Shown here: positions 13,010 to 14,322 of the stretch, one piece after another
How positions within the stretch are numbered: position 1 is the first letter of the stretch
Layout: every line of letters starts with the position of its first letter
Origin: Euryarchaeota archaeon UBA89
Lineage (GTDB): Archaea > Thermoplasmatota > Poseidoniia > Poseidoniales > Thalassarchaeaceae
Direction of reading: 5' to 3'
NCBI GenBank assembly: GCA_002495525.1
Contig: DAFS01000036.1
Span: 1-14,322, forward strand
DNA: 14,322 nucleotides
Translations under genes and position numbers: made by a program
The notes under the pieces: model-generated
Told to the model about the DNA's origin: nothing
Seen by the model: only the letters and a program-made list of their open reading frames with translations
Database searches by the model: none

Positions 13010-14287
13010 TCAATTATCTAGTTCAAGAGAGGGCAATAGAGAACGAAACTTATCATTGGATTTATTCAAAGATTCGATTACGGGCATTGAACCTCCTGAT
13101 AGCATAGTCAAACATGCCCCGCCACCCGTACTATTGTGAGTCACTGAGTCAGAAACTCCTCGATTACTTACCAATGAACTAGTATGTCCGCCTCCAACAA
13201 TGGTGACTGCTGATGATTCTGTACACATATTGAGGATTTCAATGGTCCCAAAGGCGAACCCAGGTAATTCAAAATAAGATGCTGGACCATTCCATAATAT
13301 ACATCCCGCATTAATCATTAATGGCCTAATTTCTTGAAGTGTTGAAATTCCTATATCATAAATTGGATATTTAGTAGGTAGTTCTGAAACATTCATAGCC
13401 ACTCTATTCCCATCAACTTCTACTGCTATATCGCTGGGTAAAAGGAAAAATTCTTTATGACTTTCATACAAGGTTTCTGCTAGAGACCAAGTATCTTGAA
13501 AATCATCTCCCAGAGCATTTCTGATAAACGATTTATTTCCTTCACCAATATCTACTCCACTTGCCCAAAGCATCATATTTCCAACAACTCCAACTACAGG
13601 AATTGTATCGATAATTCCCTTATCTATTAGATTCTTAGCCACTTTCAACGAATCATCACATTTTGTTCCACCGAGGATTGCTATGTATGGACGAGGAGGA
13701 TCATTAACTGCGATCTTAAGATTAGAGATTTCCTTTGACATTAGGTGGCCAGCAATACAAGGCACTGAATCGTAAAAACCAGTTAGAGAAGGGGAATTTC
13801 TATGAGAGGCTGCAAAGGCATCAGTAACATAAACATCGATTACTGATGATAATTTTCTGACTATCTCTGATTTCGCAGTTTCCTCTAGGGATGCTTTTTT
13901 CATAGAATTTTCATCTTCATGCATACGAATATTATCTAAGAACAACATTTCACCAATCTTTAGACTTTTGATTGAAGAGATGGCTTCATCACCACAAATA
14001 TCTGAGACAAATTTTACCTTTTTACCAATTAACCGGGAAATCCTATCTGCATGTTGTTCCATGTTTGTAAAGTCTATTTTCCCTGGCCTAGATTGATGAC
14101 CTAGCATCACAACTTTAGAATTTTGTAAGGTTCGAAGAGTAGGGATAATTGCCCTTAGTCTACTATCATCAAGGAAGGCTCCTGATGATGGTTCTAGAGG
14201 AGAATTTACGTCTACACGATAGAGAACTACTTTGCCGCCGAGGCGGACATCGTCCAGCGTAAGGACGTCACTCACGTTCAGGCCCAA
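13010..14287 (-). CDS. pgk: Phosphoglycerate kinase, archaeal type
   Basis: This cytoplasmic enzyme transfers phosphate between 1,3-bisphosphoglycerate and ADP in glycolysis, or the reverse in gluconeogenesis. The 425 residues span the two-domain PGK fold. N-domain substrate residues are in LYRVDVNSPL (R24, D26, N28), LGHQSRPG (H64, R67), FLDNIRMHEDE (R121) and VTDAFAASHRNSPS. The C-domain nucleotide site is in AILGGTKCDDSL (K209), ILWNGPASYFE (330-340), VGGGHTSS (364-371) and NSTGGGACLTML (385-396). GGGHT instead of bacterial GGGDT fits archaeal PGKs. The usual length is 390-415, so no domain is missing. The longest start is a TTG at 14287; a GTG at 14275, giving MSDVLTLDDV, is as plausible, and neither has a Shine-Dalgarno site. 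A TTAATTCAA stretch at 14314-14322 could be the TATA box, but its context is cut by the window edge. Confidence 0.95.
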   Translation of the reverse strand: MGLNVSDVLTLDDVRLGGKVVLYRVDVNSPLEPSSGAFLDDSRLRAIIPTLRTLQNSKVVMLGHQSRPGKIDFTNMEQHADRISRLIGKKVKFVSDICGDEAISSIKSLKIGEMLFLDNIRMHEDENSMKKASLEETAKSEIVRKLSSVIDVYVTDAFAASHRNSPSLTGFYDSVPCIAGHLMSKEISNLKIAVNDPPRPYIAILGGTKCDDSLKVAKNLIDKGIIDTIPVVGVVGNMMLWASGVDIGEGNKSFIRNALGDDFQDTWSLAETLYESHKEFFLLPSDIAVEVDGNRVAMNVSELPTKYPIYDIGISTLQEIRPLMINAGCILWNGPASYFELPGFAFGTIEILNMCTESSAVTIVGGGHTSSLVSNRGVSDSVTHNSTGGGACLTMLSGGSMPVIESLNKSNDKFRSLLPSLELDN

Positions 14288-14322
14288 AGGCTAACACTCT
14301 TTGACCGTAATGGTTGAATTAA

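Noticed and set aside
1..14322. CRISPR array, insertion sequence, tRNA, rRNA, toxin-antitoxin or defence system
   Set aside because: Nearly all bases are accounted for by recognisable single-copy genes. I saw no regularly spaced repeats, transposase motifs or cloverleaf sequences in the short gaps.

Overview
This 14.3 kb window is AT-rich and gene-dense, with short intergenic gaps and frequent overlaps. It looks like a chromosomal segment of a marine planktonic archaeon, most probably a Marine Group II euryarchaeon (Poseidoniales). Three things point to an archaeon: several first-in-transcript genes have a TATA-like box about 25-27 bases before an ATG with no Shine-Dalgarno site (leaderless mRNA); the phosphoglycerate kinase has archaeal features (GGGHT in place of GGGDT); and the cis-prenyltransferase carries an archaeal/eukaryal-style MDGNRR motif. 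The Poseidoniales guess rests on the secreted peptidase with Ca-binding DxDxDG loops, its pairing with an amino-acid symporter, and the bacterial-like glycolytic mutase. It is an inference from gene content, not a proven assignment.

Layout. Positions 1-5190 hold a minus-strand run: a secreted, membrane-anchored M14 zinc carboxypeptidase, a sodium:neurotransmitter-symporter family transporter joined to it by a TAATG stop/start overlap, a GtrA-like membrane protein, and the 5' half of hisS, which runs off the left edge. A 100-base divergent promoter region (5191-5290) separates this from a plus-strand pair, an MscS-type channel and a cofactor-dependent phosphoglycerate mutase. The mutase ends one base from a convergent minus-strand gene (6981-8249). 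That gene encodes a membrane-anchored protein whose middle resembles the C-lobe of a maltokinase-like kinase lacking key catalytic residues.

Positions 8337-12063 are a plus-strand run: a stand-alone HAD phosphatase of the type usually fused to UbiA prenyltransferases, the cis-prenyltransferase UppS, a Nudix hydrolase, a RidA enamine deaminase and a phosphomannomutase/phosphoglucomutase. The mutase stop codon overlaps, within a single CTAG, the stop codon of a convergent DUF3147-like membrane protein. Upstream of that on the minus strand are a 175-residue four-helix membrane protein and phosphoglycerate kinase at the right edge.

How the genes work together. The carboxypeptidase/symporter pair looks like a peptide-scavenging unit: peptides are trimmed outside the cell and amino acids imported with sodium. 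UppS, the HAD phosphatase, the GtrA protein and the hexose-phosphate mutase share a theme of polyprenyl-phosphate-linked glycan building. Phosphoglycerate kinase and mutase are consecutive lower-glycolysis/gluconeogenesis steps encoded in separate transcripts. I found no CRISPR array, insertion sequence, tRNA, rRNA or prophage. Most of the region is housekeeping. The least ordinary items are the degenerate kinase-like membrane protein, the loop-inserted carboxypeptidase, the separate HAD next to uppS, the possible chloride site in the symporter, and the two-tier translation-initiation signals.
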